Under the pieces are notes generated by a model. The model had not been told where the DNA came from. It did no database searches and worked only from the letters and a program-made list of their open reading frames with translations. Shown here piece after piece: positions 1 through 11,923 of a stretch of 64,000 nt of DNA. Within the stretch, counting starts at the first letter, position 1. Every line of letters begins with the position of its first letter. A program made the translations under genes and the position numbers. The stretch is from Gonatopus flavifemur (Eukaryota > Arthropoda > Insecta > Hymenoptera > Dryinidae): NCBI GenBank assembly GCA_018340375.1, contig JAFFJZ010000014.1, positions 6,138,001 to 6,202,000 of the forward strand, written 5' to 3'.

Positions 1-624
1 ACATAATGCATCATCTTTTGATTTCATCAGATCCTTTGATAAGCTCTTCGCGGATAGGAGGAATGAGAAAGAAACTTCCATTATCAGGAGAGGCTGAGGG
101 TCTACTAATACCAGATAGCAGAACATGATAAAACATTTCATATATTCTTATGAAATGACTTATCCCAAGCTGAGTGATTTCTGAGAAGAAAGTGCGAAGA
201 CATGAAAAATAATGAAGGAGAAAAACATATCCGAGCATCTAAACCTAAATCTGCTTGTTATTCTGAGGTTACTGGTAAGGACACTACTATATTTTCGGTT
301 TACTGGAAGCGCGTTTGAGAAAATCTAACAAAAAAAAAAACAGTTGTCCAATGACTCATAATGAAGGAATGCTAGAAATTTGATGACAGCTCAAAACGGT
401 TCTAAATAGTGTCCATTAATTTTTTTATATTATTCTTGTTTATTTCTTGTATTTGCGTGTGCATGTGTGTTTTTGGTCAAGAAACTGCAAATAATTCTAC
501 AATAATACTTAATTCTCGATGCATTGATTAGAACCAATTCCCAGTTACATGACTGAAAACTTCATCTACATTTCAATTACAGGTGAGTGAATTATCAATT
601 ATGAAAACGTACAAGAATGTGTAA
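1..624. other. No gene seen; AT-rich flank
   Basis: No open frame here resembles a known protein. The stretch is AT-rich with short homopolymer runs and ends at the TA target of the first mariner. Confidence 0.6.
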
Positions 625-626
625 TA

Positions 627-1921
627 CGAGGGTGGATTGATAAGTTTCCGGCCTGACCAAGAAAAACAACGTTTTTAAGAATTTTTTTTTTTTTTATTTC
701 TCAACATAATCTCCTCCAAGGCTGATACATTTCTCATAGCGGTGTTCTAGTCTAGTAATGCCATCTCTATAGACTGATTCGTCAAGCTCCTCAGAATACC
801 CATTCACAGCTTCGATTACTTCTTCATTGTCCGCAAATCTCTTACCGCCAAGCCATTTTTTGAGGTTAGGAAACAGATAATAGTCACTCGGGGCTAGGTC
901 TGGAGAGTAGGGAGGACGCGGCATTAATTCAAACTTCAGATCGTTGATTTTAGCCATCGCAACGATTGACGTGTGCGCTGGTGCGTTATCGTGATGAAAC
1001 AAGATTTTTTTCTTCGCCAGATGAGGTCGTTTAATTTTCACTTCGTGGCTCAAACGTTGCAATAAGCCTGCGTAGTATTGACCAGTGATAGTTTTACCCT
1101 TTTCAAGGTAATCAATGTATATAATACCTCTTGCATCCCAAAAAACAGTAGCCATAACCTTGTTCGCCGGAAAAATTGTTTTTGCCTTCTTTGGAGTTGG
1201 TTCCCCTGGTCCAATCCACTGTTTAGACTGTTCTTTGGTTTCAGGAGTGTAGTGGTGGACCCAAGTTTCGTCAACGGTTACGAATCAACGCAAAAATTCG
1301 CTTGGATTACGCTTATACAACGCCAAATTGGCGGTAGAAATGTTCTTCCGAATCAATTTTCAGTCGACTGTTAGCAAACGCGGCACCCATCTTGCACAGA
1401 GCTTTTCCATATACAAATGTTGGTGCAAAATATTTTGTACACGTTCATATGACATCTTACAGGTCTCAGCTATCTCACGAACTTTTAATCTGCGATCTTT
1501 CAGCACTATTTGATGGATTTTTTCGATCATATCTGGAGTTGTGACCTCAATGGGGCGTCCTGAGCGAGGCTCATCAGAGGTGCTCACACGACCCTTTTTA
1601 AACTCGGAAACCCACTGCTCAACGGTTGAATATGATGGGGAGGATGTCCCCAGTGTCGAGTCCATCTCTTCATTAATTTCCTTCGGCGTTAACCCCTTCA
1701 AATAAAAGTATTTGATGACAGCACGATTCTCCAGCTTTTCCATTTTCACGAAAAACACAGAGGCGTCTTGGTCAGCGTGCTCTCAAAACTAAACTGACAT
1801 GGCGATCGGACTGAAACTATAGCTACAAGCTATCTAAGGATGGTACTATAGAACGCCACCTCAAGGTAGGCCTAGTGGCGCCATCTCTTGGTCAGGACGG
1901 AAACTTATCAATCCACCCTCG
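627..1921 (-). mobile_element. mariner element 1 (irritans-like), complete but decayed
   Basis: A 1,295 bp Tc1/mariner-type transposon. The ends are 32 bp inverted repeats (627-658 and 1890-1921, starting CGAGGGTGGATTG) that differ at one base. TA is duplicated at 625-626 and 1922-1923. The transposase frame inside is on the minus strand and has two nonsense codons, so this copy cannot make its own enzyme, although its ends look fit to be mobilised by one. Confidence 0.95.
694..1743 (-). pseudogene. mariner transposase (DD34D), two in-frame stops
   Basis: Would encode a cut-and-paste transposase of about 349 residues, the usual mariner length. The start is the MEKLEN methionine at 1743; one further upstream at 1758 is possible. 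The N-terminal half has the paired helix-turn-helix region ending in WVPRLL. The catalytic half shows the first Asp in TVDETW (1270-1272), the second in HHDNAPAH, and the third in YSPDLAPSD with 34 residues between the last two. TGA codons at 1360-1362 and 1285-1287 break the frame; no frameshift is needed to read through. Either TGA could derive from CGA by one C-to-T change. The N-terminal motifs resemble the irritans group more than the mellifera group, but I cannot place the subfamily firmly. Confidence 0.93.
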
Positions 1922-1923
1922 TA

Positions 1924-3440
1924 TAATATGGCAAGAATTGAGGGGTCAGTTACGTATAAATAAATTCTCCATTCAATTAAAAATAGTTGAAAATTTCAAG
2001 TACGAATGTGCTTGAAAAATACATAAAATTTAAAGAGGACTTCAATAATATAGGTATAATAAATTCTTCTATATTCACATTTGCGTACATCTAAATGAAT
2101 CATCATAGATCTAGATAAATCTGAGTGACACAGATTGAAGCCCCGAGAAAGAACAATTACGTCTAAACAGATCTAATTGGATCTAATGATATCTTTTTAG
2201 AACAAAAAAATGGTAGTACAAAGATCCCCTTAAATCTAGATAGATGTGAATAAATCTATGCAGATCGGAGCACACATCATTTTTTTTGTATTCAGATTTC
2301 TGTGGATTCAAATAGATCTGCTTAGATTTGAATTCATTTATTCAGATCTGAATTGATTTAGGTCAATCCAGAACTGTTTCTATTCAGATCTACGTAGATC
2401 TACTTAATTCTAAGCAGATCTATTGTTATTCAAACAGACCAATCTTCCCCCTAGTACAAAAAGATTGTATATGTCCTGTATTTGATTATCGGATTTTTTT
2501 GAAGTACTACTGAACTTTATATGGAAACATATGTAGTTATATTTGTGACCATACATGAGAAGTTTATACCATTAAATATATTACAAAATGTTCATGATTG
2601 CTATTGAACATAATTATCTCAAATTTTATATATAGCTGCATACATAACTATGTATGCCCCTATATAAGTTCCAGTCATAGTCATATAAACTTTGAAAATA
2701 TATATAGAGATATATAAGATCTCTTTTCTTGATCTAATTAGATCTCATTTCTGATGAGAAATTCTGACGTTTCGATATTTGTTGGGACCTCAGGTGCTAA
2801 TTCAGGGGAGGGGTCATGGAGGTCATACTCCTCTCCCCAAACCCCTGAGAAAATAATGTATTTTGAGAATTGAATTTCAGGAGGATTCAAATCCGATCTA
2901 ACAAAAACTGAAATCAAATTCTCATAAAAAAACAGTCTCCAAATCGCATTCACTGAGTCAAGCTCCAACCCCTCCCCCAAATCCATTTCTGATCCACCCC
3001 TGACAGGCCTCATTGGGGTTTCGTTATTTTCTCGGATCCCTTGTGCTATAAATAATCTATCCTTCAAGGAAATCCGTTCATCCCATGCAGAAATCAGAAA
3101 AAGAATTGAGGTATTGAAAATTGTCTAATTTCCTCAATTGTTATTCAATTTTTATCGAATTTTCATGGTATCCTACTGTTTCTCCATCACAAATGAATCA
3201 TAATCACGTCAATCGATATACTTCCCAACATGGCACGGTTAAAAAACACTCATTTTTGAAAGAATAGTGTCCTCTGGATCCACCAATTACTCTTTTTCAA
3301 CTTTAATTGGAGTTTTTTTTAGGTTATGTTGAATATCACAGAAATGCCGCAGTGACACCCTAAAGTCAGACTCTTTACGATCATTTAAAAAAAAAAACAT
3401 CAAAATCGGATGAAAATTGAGTTGTAGGCTGATTTTTGTC
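1924..3440. other. No recognisable gene; AT-rich with a degenerate repeat
   Basis: Contains the GATCTA-rich stretch described separately and AT-rich sequence with ATATA runs. A minus-strand open frame of 109 codons at 2738-3067 matches nothing I recognise and its composition does not argue for coding. Confidence 0.5.
2095..2445. repeat. Degenerate GATCTA/AGATCT-rich repeat
   Basis: The words AGATCT, GATCTA and their one-base variants recur at irregular short spacing on both strands. The word is self-complementary, so the stretch is made of overlapping small palindromes. No fixed period is visible. Origin unknown. Confidence 0.6.
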
Positions 3441-3479
3441 AATCAATATACCAAAATTTCCCACTGTGCGCCACTGCGC

Positions 3480-4112
3480 TTCTTTGCTTTTCAGCCCTGC
3501 TTCGTCGGAAGATGCTTTGTCGTTCCCTAGCGAAGAGCGCAACGGGAACGACTCCAGACACAACAAACACCGCAGGACCAGAGACCGTGCGATATGCAGA
3601 CGCGACTCGGAGCACTCCGGGTCTTTGGACTTGCTCGAGTCGCGCACTGCAGCTCTTCATCTTCGTGGCATGCCCCCGGTTCTCGGCACTATATAGGAGG
3701 ACCGAGTTGACCGTGGACATCAACAATCTACGTCTGCTCGACTTTGGGCCATCGACATTAGCCATTAGCCTGCTAAGAGCTCTTACCTTCTTAGCGGCTT
3801 TGTCGGCAGCCTCCCATATGTGATCCCGGAAACTAAGCCTCCGGTCCACTGTGAGGCCCAGGTACCGTGCCGCGGGCTTCGACTTCAGTACTTCCCGCCC
3901 CACCCGCAGAGGGAGGACAGCAGGGATTTCCTTCTTTGTGAGAACCACGATCTCTGTCTTGCCGAGAGCCAGAGATAACCCATGCTCCCTCATCCGAGCT
4001 TAGATGCGTCGCATCGCCTGGTTGAGTACCAGTTGGGCTTGCGCAACGTCGCGGGCCTCTATGAGTAGGCCAACGTCGTCCGCAAACCCAACCATCGGGC
4101 ATCTCCATTTAA
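3480..4112 (-). pseudogene. R1-like non-LTR retrotransposon reverse transcriptase fragment
   Basis: Carboxy-terminal part of a LINE reverse transcriptase. The catalytic FADD box lies at 4075-4086, followed in order by an RARxxxxAQ helix region, LGLTVDRRLSF (thumb region), and RVASAYRTVSGPA, a run typical of R1-clade pol proteins. An in-frame TAA at 4000-4002 interrupts it, and everything upstream of the FADD box is missing, as expected of a 5'-truncated insertion. The stretch is much richer in G+C than its flanks, which marks it as foreign to them. The 3' boundary is uncertain. R1 clade is chosen on motif memory; a related I-group LINE is the alternative. Confidence 0.85.
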
Positions 4113-7100
4113 AGTAGGAATAGATATGATACGCACACGCTTGATATAACTCACCATTGCGTCACATGGAATGTGTGCAAAACGGGATCAAAAGCTCATG
4201 AAGCGTATGATTTCCTCACTCCACAGCAAGCAAATATCACCCGCTGCAGGAGGAGGGAATTGATACATTTTTCGCTTCCTCCGCGCTTTGTGTATATCCT
4301 TCATTTTCACAAGAGAATCGTATTCCTGTTTTGGGGAAATGATCTTTCGTATGCCATCTGGGATGTTTGGCAAATACATTGTTGTCCACGGTGAACAACG
4401 ATTTGAACCGATTATCTTTGTGTGATGATATATCCAGACATAAATAGAAAAAATCATGTCCATGACATCACAAACTCCTAACCTCGGAATAATATTCATC
4501 ATTTGTCTGAGGTAATACATAAATCTTCATTCCCACACAGCAAAGACAGTTCAGAAAAAATTCTCTGAGAATCCCAGAAGAATTGAGCCCACGGGCAGAA
4601 GATCTCACCGAGCGCTCGAACCGCGGTCAAAGTATTGTCCAAGCTGTGATGGTACATGTCAATATCAGAAGTTGGAATTTCGAAAATTGAAGGATACTGG
4701 GTGATAGGTATTGACAAATCAATTCGAGTCTCCCTCCACCAGTTTTTTGTATGATTGATAGTTTTCCAGGAAAAAAATCAAAAACACCTATTTTTCGGAT
4801 CGAAAATCGATGTTTTTCAACATTAAACTCGTTCTAAATCGGTGAATTTCCGAAGTATCATAATGAATCCTGCGAATTCTGATTCCTAAGACTCCCCCAA
4901 AGAAAACGGCGTGCAAAAAATTTGTAAAAGTTAATAACAAATGACCAATTTTTTCATCCGAAATGGAAACCATGTTCCCTATGCTTCGCATTGGAGAAGT
5001 AGTGGAGAAAGTATGAGCTACAAAAAACTGCCAGCGACGAAATTGTTCGCTAGTCTATGGACAAACTTTGTGGAATTCCCCATGATTTTACGCCGGTCAC
5101 CAGCTAAATTCAACACGAATGAAAGGTTGTATTCACTCGATCTCTCAACGTAGATTTATGTTTTTTAGTTCGAAGAATCCAAATATAACTATTTTCGCGA
5201 GATTCGTTGTTCATTGTTTTTTAACCAAAAATTTGATCGTTGATAACGTTTTAATGAATGAATTATTGACTTTGAAAAAAAATAATTTCAACCAAAAATT
5301 TTCTCACTTTTTGAGGAACAAGTTTCGTACGAAAATTTTTTCAATTCCTCAATTGTTTATTCAAATGTGTACATTAAATTCTTACAATATTTGGTCAATA
5401 TTTATTGAATATGGATTCTATATGGAAAATTGGTCATTTTGATATATACACAATATATAAAACACGCGAGCTGGATATCAAAACATATCTTATAAATATT
5501 TGATATTTTGAAAACTATATTTATATTATATGAATAGAATGTATTTGTGCTGTGTGGGATGAATCTCGTAGAATGGGCTCCTGGCTCGACAGGGTATGTA
5601 TTGAGTAATGAGTGGATGTCAAACCTACAGCTTGAGTATAGAGTATACTAATTTATAATGAGAAAAATGTTCATGCATAATTTTCCATCATTCATAGTAA
5701 ATTGAATATATTATAACCTGAAAACATGCTGTCGAACGTGCATGAACTATGCAGCAATTACAGCTATCTTCACTCACTTCCGTCCCAAATGTTACTTGTT
5801 TGTATTGTAGAATAAACTGAAGAATAGTTGAATTTATCAGCTTTGACCACACATTTTGTGGTTTTCAGGTCATGATCTTGATTTCTCATCAATTATGGGA
5901 AATTATCAATTATGGAAAATTATACAACCAAATTTCTCTCAGTGTTGTGATTGATAACTCCTAACCCATTTACAAAGGCGCAAGGGGCGTTGAGCACCTC
6001 CACGATCCCCGTCGTGGACATTTATAAAGAATCGTGAGACCTGAAATATATCAATAAGAACGAGTAATATGTTCACGATAGTCTCAAGGGACGAGGGAAA
6101 GTTCAGGGAGAGGGGGTGGGTTGATTTAAATTGACCAAACAAGAAGAAAATACACTTTCAAGGTTAAGCACGTGTTTCACACATATATGTATATTCTCAT
6201 CATTATCACAAGATTCTCACGAGTTTGTCATGGGGAGAAGAATACAGATAAACAATTCAAGTTCGTGAAATTAATTCAGGGAACACAGGGAATGTACAAA
6301 AAAAAAAAATACGAAGGGCATGACCACAAGGGGGTATTCCACACGAACAAGGCCATTCACATTAATCAAATAAAAGGAGAATACAGGGAAACCGCGACCA
6401 TAAATTTTATCCGAGAGAGGGCTAACACACCGAAGGGGTGAATCTACGTCGCAAAAACAAAGGGTGGGAGAGAAACCAAGGAGAGGAACACGTGGAGGAG
6501 GCTGCGTGAAAGACACTCTTACTTTCCACAAACCAAGTCTGCATTTCACCGCACTTGCACTCTCACACCGAAGAAAACCTTGAGAGATGCGATGCGTTAT
6601 CAATAAATTTAGTCCGGGCCCCGATGGCATCACACACTCACCGTATTCCAAACTTTGAAATCCAAAAAGATTCTCGTGAACGTTGTCGTCACTCGGTCAC
6701 ACAAGAAGTGAAGCCCAGATGGCCTTCTCTCCTTCTTCACCGACGGGTGAGTTCGTGAAGTAACACACGGAACCCCGTCCGTGACTTTCCGTTAGAGCTC
6801 ATCCTTTTTGGCTCTCTTATGAGTTTTGGTGATGGTTGTCTCCAAATAATCGTTGGGTGAGTGTGTGTGAATGCGGAGATTCTTCTTATTTTTATCCAAT
6901 GTTCCAAGGCAGGGGTAAGGTGGTGCGTTGCAATGAAGGTTGTCTCTCTCTCTCTCTTTCTTATTGGGCCCTGGAATGCCATGGGAGAGCGATACCCGTG
7001 GGTCGTTTACAGCCTCCTGATGGGTTGTCGGTGGAGAAGGGTCTGGAATGGTGTGAGAGCCGTCTCCTGGCGTTGGACCAATCCTTCCTCGTGCTCGTGG

Positions 7101-7385
7101 TGTGGATGGCGCTGCCTTCTTGGGACGGGAAACCTCGACAAATCATAAAGGAACAGGGATTAGAGGGGGACAGGGATAGTGAAGGAGGGGAGATGTGTTA
7201 CCAATTCTCGTGTGAGCGAGCGACAGCTGTGTTCTCCTGCGCGAACTAACGTGTTCTAAAATCACACGACTACCTTCTAATAGGGGTCATGCGCGGTGCC
7301 ATCTCGCGACTCTTTTTGTGACAATGTCTCACGTCACAGTGTATATGATTACACGGTGCTACACTGGTCAGGCACTTTTCGAATG
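4113..7385. other. No supported gene
   Basis: About 3.3 kb without a recognisable protein. 4.1-6.1 kb is AT-rich. 6.4-7.25 kb is less AT-rich and has a CT microsatellite near 6942-6960; several frames are open there for 90-140 codons on both strands, but they overlap one another and match no family I know. A host exon or UTR in 6.4-7.25 kb cannot be excluded. Confidence 0.4.
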
Positions 7386-8461
7386 ACCTAATGTAGGTTG
7401 TTGGTCTGGTCGAATACAACACAAAACCATGTTTGAAAAATTTTTGACACCCTTAAATTTCCAAGTGATAGTCAAAAAACTGATTTTCGGGGATTTTTTA
7501 CATTCGAAAATTTCGAACTCAGCCATCTTTTGACCAATTTCAAAATTCCAAACGAGCGCTGAAAGGAGAATGTTGGCACTTTCGAGACATATATGGGGTT
7601 TTGAGTATTAAATAGAACTTGATGGAAATTTTTCCTCAAGAATTTGAAATGTTCACCTGTTTTTTTCAGTTTGTCTATTTGAAAAGCATTTTTTTGCGAC
7701 TATACTTCAAGAGCCAATGGTTCATCATATATGGTATTGAAGCGGGTTCAATTATGTGTGAAATAAATCGTTGTTCATTGAAATCGATCAACAATTGTCG
7801 GAGTTATACAATTTTTCCCGAAAAAGGAAATTTCGGTCTCATAAGAAAATATAATTATATTATTTATATTAGCCTGAGTTCTACCTGTTTGGCCTATATT
7901 CTTTTCTCAACGTAATGATAGAGTGAGTCAACACCATACTCGATACCATAATACGTTATATGATGCATAGAATATTATTAATTGAACTCCACATCCATTT
8001 TCGTATGATACCGAAATTTCCTTTTTTAGAAAAAATTGTATAACTCCAACGATTCTTGATCGATTTCGATGAAAAATGACTCATTCCAAGAAGAATCCAA
8101 TCCGCTCTTATACCATATATGATGAACCATTGGTTCTTGAAGTATAGTCGCGGAAAAATGCTTTTGAAATAGAAAAAATGAAAAAAACAGGTGAAAATTT
8201 CAACTTCTTGAGGGAAAATTTCCACTGCGTTCTATTTAATACTCAAAATCATATATATGTCTTGACAGTGCCAACATTTCCTTTTCAGCACTCGTTTGGA
8301 ATTCTGAAATTGGTCAAAAAATGGCTGAGTTTGAAATTTTCAAATGTAAAAAATCCCCAAAAATCAGTTTTTTGACCATCACTTGAAAATTTAAGGGTGT
8401 CAAAAATTTTTCAAACATGGTTTTGTGTTGTATCCGACCAGACCAACAACCTACACTAGGT
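7386..8461. mobile_element. Foldback (palindromic) element, 1.1 kb
   Basis: Two arms of about 460 bp (7386-7850 and 7996-8461) are inverted copies of each other at roughly 85-90% identity around a ~145 bp AT-rich centre. Both outer ends carry the same motif (CCTANTGTAGGTTGTTGGTC). The arms give open frames of 89-98 codons on opposite strands with similar translations; these are a consequence of the inverted repeat. No transposase is inside, so this is a non-autonomous foldback. The target duplication is not clear. Confidence 0.85.
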
Positions 8462-8540
8462 TGTTGGGGAGGTGTCTTCAATTTTTCCCCTTTTGTAGCA
8501 CTGTGTTATTTAATGGATTTCAGTTTCGTGTTTGAATTAG

Positions 8541-9858
8541 GCGGCTAATGAAATTTGGTGTATCAATGATGTGGAGGAAACCATTTTGTCATGCAACCGA
8601 TTGCTATTTTTGTCGAAGCAAACAGACAGGTTTTAGGAAAAATATGCGATGGGATTATGCAAAGGTATAATCTGCCACGTTTTCAATACCACACTTAGAT
8701 ACACTTGTCATTCCGAAATGCTCCAAATCACCTACCCTTGAAATTCGTGACGATTTATTACACGATACGGAAACAAATAGTGATAGCGATTTCAATGCTA
8801 CTGAAAAGCATCATCTTCCAACTTGAGGTGAGTTCAATGATTGGGTGAGAGATTTGAACCTTCCAAAGGAGGCAGCAGAATTGCATGCATCTCGAATGAA
8901 ACAACATAAGTTTTTGGCTGCAAATGTTAGAATAACGTATTACAGAGACCGTGGCAAGGTTCACTCGAAGTATTATAAAACGAGAGATCGAATATGCTTT
9001 TGCGAGAACATTTCTGGTTTGTTCGAGGAACTTAAACAGTCATATGATGCAGAAGAGTGGCGGTTGTTCATTGACGATAATAAAAACAGTTCAAAAGCAA
9101 TTCTTTCGCATAACAGAAACGAAAAACCGTCGATACCCATCGCACAAAGAACCCTATGAGACAATGGTCAAATTATTGGAATTTATCGAGTATGAAAAGC
9201 ACGATTGGAAGATTTGTTCTGATTTAAAAGTAGTGGGCAGCAAGGGTACACAAAATATTGTTGTTCCCTATGTTTCTGGGATATTTGTGATCGCGAACAT
9301 GATTATAAAAACAAACAATGGCCGAGAAGGAGAAACCATACGATGGGTAAGAATGATGTCAAATATGCGACTCTCGTAAAGGAAGGAAAGAGTATTTTCT
9401 TCCACCATTATACATTGAACTGGGACTTATAAAAAATTTCGTGAGAGCCCAGGGAAAAAAATTCCATATATGGACCCATATATGGATTTTGGCCATATAT
9501 GCTTATATATGGTCATATATGAAAGTGGGGAATCTATCAGCATTTATCTGATTTCTCTCTCCTTTGGGTTTTTCATCACGTTCCATAAAAAATTGTGACA
9601 TTTTGTTGTCCATATATGGATGTATATGATAATGTATGATTGAATATGATCGCATATGGCCATGTACAGTCTCATTCATACATGATCATATATGGCCAAA
9701 ATCCATATATGCTCATATATGTTTATATATGTTCATATGTATTTCATATATGTTCATATATGATTCATATACGCTCTTATATAACCATATATGAATTATT
9801 TTTTCCCGGAGTTGAACAAAGAAGGGCAAGCATTTACTCATTTTAGAACCCTGTTCGA
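8541..9858 (+). pseudogene. Family P protein, broken copy 1
   Basis: One of three copies in this window of a repetitive protein without a name I can give. It follows a splice-acceptor-like TTTGAATTAG and then reads MKFGVSMMWRKP, DCYFC, EAAELHASRMKQ and EEWRLFIDDNK, parallel to the copy at 22,951-24,465. In-frame stops occur near 8669 and 8824. A deletion near 9150 shifts frame, another deletion removes the CFLCLWDSRA zinc-finger-like part, and a 361 bp MITE (9449-9809) splits the ELNKEGQ region. Nothing after about 9858 matches. Function is unknown; context elsewhere in the window links the family to a DNA transposon. Confidence 0.8.
9449..9809. mobile_element. CATATATG-rich MITE, copy A
   Basis: Bounded by CCAGGGAAAAAA at the left and TTTTTTCCCGG at the right, an inverted pair. 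Most of the interior is built from CATATATG and CATATATGG palindromes around a unique core of about 90 bp (GAAAGTGGGGAATC onward). It interrupts the family P copy 1 frame, so it is an insertion. Related copies lie at 35,848-36,254 (opposite orientation) and 52,829-53,158. Confidence 0.85.
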
Positions 9859-9859
9859 A

Positions 9860-10019
9860 AAAATTCATGGATGGATGAATGGATAAATGATGAAGAGGTT
9901 ATTTGTAAAAAAAAGCAGAAAGTTTGAGAAAGGTGTGAATAAATCTATTTGCTACATCCAGAAAATTGGAATATATACAGGTAAGCTCTGTATGATGGAC
10001 TATTCATGAAATGCATGAT
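9860..10019. other. No gene seen
   Basis: AT-rich spacer between family P copy 1 and the degenerate tandem array. Confidence 0.5.
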
Positions 10020-10745
10020 TCCTTTACCGGCAAAAGCAAAGCAGATATACCATAATCCCTGCGGATAGTTTGCTACTGTTGGTTCCTCTAACCGGAACCA
10101 GAGACAAATAATGGAGAATCATACAAGGTGTAGTCAAGCGAGATAATTCAAATTCATAAATTCTGAGGCAAAAGCATATCGGATATATTATAATCCCTAC
10201 ACGGACAGTCCGCTACTGTCCTATCCTCCTACTAGAGTCGTTGGCAGATGATCAAATGGATAATACGAAGTATGCTCAAAGGGAATGATTCAAATTGATT
10301 CGCAATCTTTCTATAGATCAAAATATTACGGATATATCATAACTCCTGAGGGATAGCCAGCTACTGTCAATCTCTCCAATCAGGATGGTACACTGTTAAA
10401 AATTCCCGCATTAATTTTAATGTTTTTACTGGCAGTTTTTTTCAAGTACGTACATGAATTGAGTTTCATGCACATTTGACATGGAATTAATTGTAAACTA
10501 TAGCATAATCTATAGTCTTTTCATGTTTTTGTACATCAAATTTAATGCAGGATGTATATGAACCTGATTTCATGTACGTAGTTGAAAAAAACTTCCAGAT
10601 ATTTCTGACAGTGTAGACAATTCGAAGATTATACCGAGCTTGCTTGAGAATTATTCAATTCATTCGCTATTTCTTCACAGATGAAATTATAGTGGATATA
10701 CCATACCCTTGATGGACAGTTCACTGACAGCCTGCTCAGAGAGGA
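10020..10745. repeat. Degenerate ~135 bp tandem array
   Basis: A motif resembling GATATACCATAATCCCTG, then GGACAGT and CTACTGTC, recurs near 10,040, 10,180, 10,320 and 10,690. Unit spacing is about 135-145 bp once the MITE at 10,391-10,613 is taken out. Units are strongly diverged. A satellite remnant is the simplest reading. Confidence 0.65.
10391..10613. mobile_element. CACTG-ended MITE inside the tandem array
   Basis: 223 bp, starting CACTGTTAAAAAT and ending ATTTCTGACAGTG, with TA duplicated at 10,389-10,390 and 10,614-10,615. The interior is an imperfect inverted repeat (arms contain GTACGTACATGAA and its complement). It splits the ~135 bp array, so it is younger than the array. Confidence 0.85.
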
Positions 10746-10818
10746 GTGAATTAATGAAACATTGTCCTCCCCGCAAACCCTGACCGACAATGGCTACACT
10801 TAAGCTCAACTGAAGCGA

Positions 10819-11004
10819 CTAGATATGTTGCTTCTTCTCAAATAACCGTTCCAAATCTCTGTCCTCTTTCTTCAGAGGGAGAACCATAAAGAGATGTCCA
10901 GTAAGAGAAGGTACGTCGAATACAATTTCATTGTCTTCGTAGTTTTGATGAAGAGTATTATGTAATGGAACAGTCCATTGAATCCAACCAAATCTGATTG
11001 AGAA
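10819..11004 (-). pseudogene. Short coding-like segment, possibly serpin-like
   Basis: A 61-codon stretch open between a TGA at 11,005-11,007 and a TAG at 10,819-10,821. It reads TVPLHNTL, then a PSLTGHLFMVLP run and DLERLFEKK. The order 'TVP, hydrophobic strand, LP, LExxxxK' recalls the core of serpins, but the match is from memory and weak. There is no start codon and no neighbouring exon. Chance openness is a real alternative. Confidence 0.22.
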
Positions 11005-11089
11005 TCAGACATCAACTTCATGAACTACAAAAACAACAACATGAAGTAGGTTTGTTTGGCGAAGGCTGTTATCGGATTCTTGAATATAA

Positions 11090-11420
11090 ATGGAATTGAT
11101 AGTATTGGTGGCTAACATACAGATCTATGGTAGGTTTGCTCCATTTTGTTTAATCTTCATCCACCTGTGATGCTATCCAAAGAATCTTAAAATAGTATCG
11201 GATAGATCTGTGATGTATTCACTACACTCTTGCCTTCGCTTCACTCGACTCAGAGGCCACCGAGTGGAATTGATAGTGACAGCTATCGTCTAGCTAAATA
11301 GCTAGCGTACAAATTTATGATTCGTCTGCTTCATTTCTGATTTGTTTCCATCTACCTGTGATTCTACTCCGAGAAACTGATGAGTTCAGTATGTCGTCAA
11401 GATCTGTGCTTTTACCTCTA
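11090..11420. repeat. Two diverged ~175 bp tandem units
   Basis: TGGAATTGATAGT and CACCTGTGAT-like words recur in the same order starting near 11,090 and 11,265. The units are diverged and no coding sense is visible. Confidence 0.45.
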
Positions 11421-11534
11421 GAGGAATCGTTTCGTTCAACTAATAGTTTTGATTGAAATTATTTGATATACTCCAATGTAACTGAAGTGCCTGGAGACCA
11501 ACCTCAACCTCCAATGTTTTTTAAACTTCTTATA

Positions 11535-11736
11535 CACTGAGAAAAAATGTAGTGGAGCCAACCGCATATGAGTTTGGATACGGTGAATCTCGCCGCGAGG
11601 TTGACTCAACTGAATATCGATTGGAGTGAATGCTCATTCGGTCATCTCAATCGATATTCAGTTGAGTCAACCTCGCGGCGAGATTTGCCGTATCTAAACT
11701 CACATGCGGTTGACTCCACTACAGTTTTTCTCAGTG
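11535..11736. mobile_element. CACTGAG MITE with near-perfect hairpin
   Basis: 202 bp, starting CACTGAGAAAAAATG and ending CAGTTTTTCTCAGTG, with TA duplications at 11,533-11,534 and 11,737-11,738. Arms of about 90 bp are almost identical inverted copies around a ~20 bp loop. It shares only the outermost ~14 bp with the other CACTG elements of the window. Confidence 0.95.
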
Positions 11737-11923
11737 TATCTCATTGAGGTTGCGTCATGAACTTCTCATTCTAAAAACTTTTTATACTGCATTGGGGTTT
11801 GTGGATGATTCCACGTTCTGATTATATTTGATATTTGTTGGATCCCACTTTCTGATTATAAGCGATGATTCAGTTGTTGATTCATTACATAATCTTTAAT
11901 CATCCATTTCATGCCATTGATTA

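Noticed and set aside
6836..7249. 137-codon frame as a gene
   Set aside because: Overlapping frames on both strands are equally open, a CT microsatellite runs through it, and no family is recognised.
7619..8225. Two similar ~90-codon proteins on opposite strands
   Set aside because: They are translations of the two arms of a palindromic element; no motif or selection signal.
9455..9846. Tyr/Ile-rich frames such as the 68-codon one at 9,640
   Set aside because: Translation of CATATATG repeats.
10020..10745. CRISPR-like array
   Set aside because: Units are ~135 bp, strongly diverged, without short identical repeats and unique spacers; eukaryotic context.
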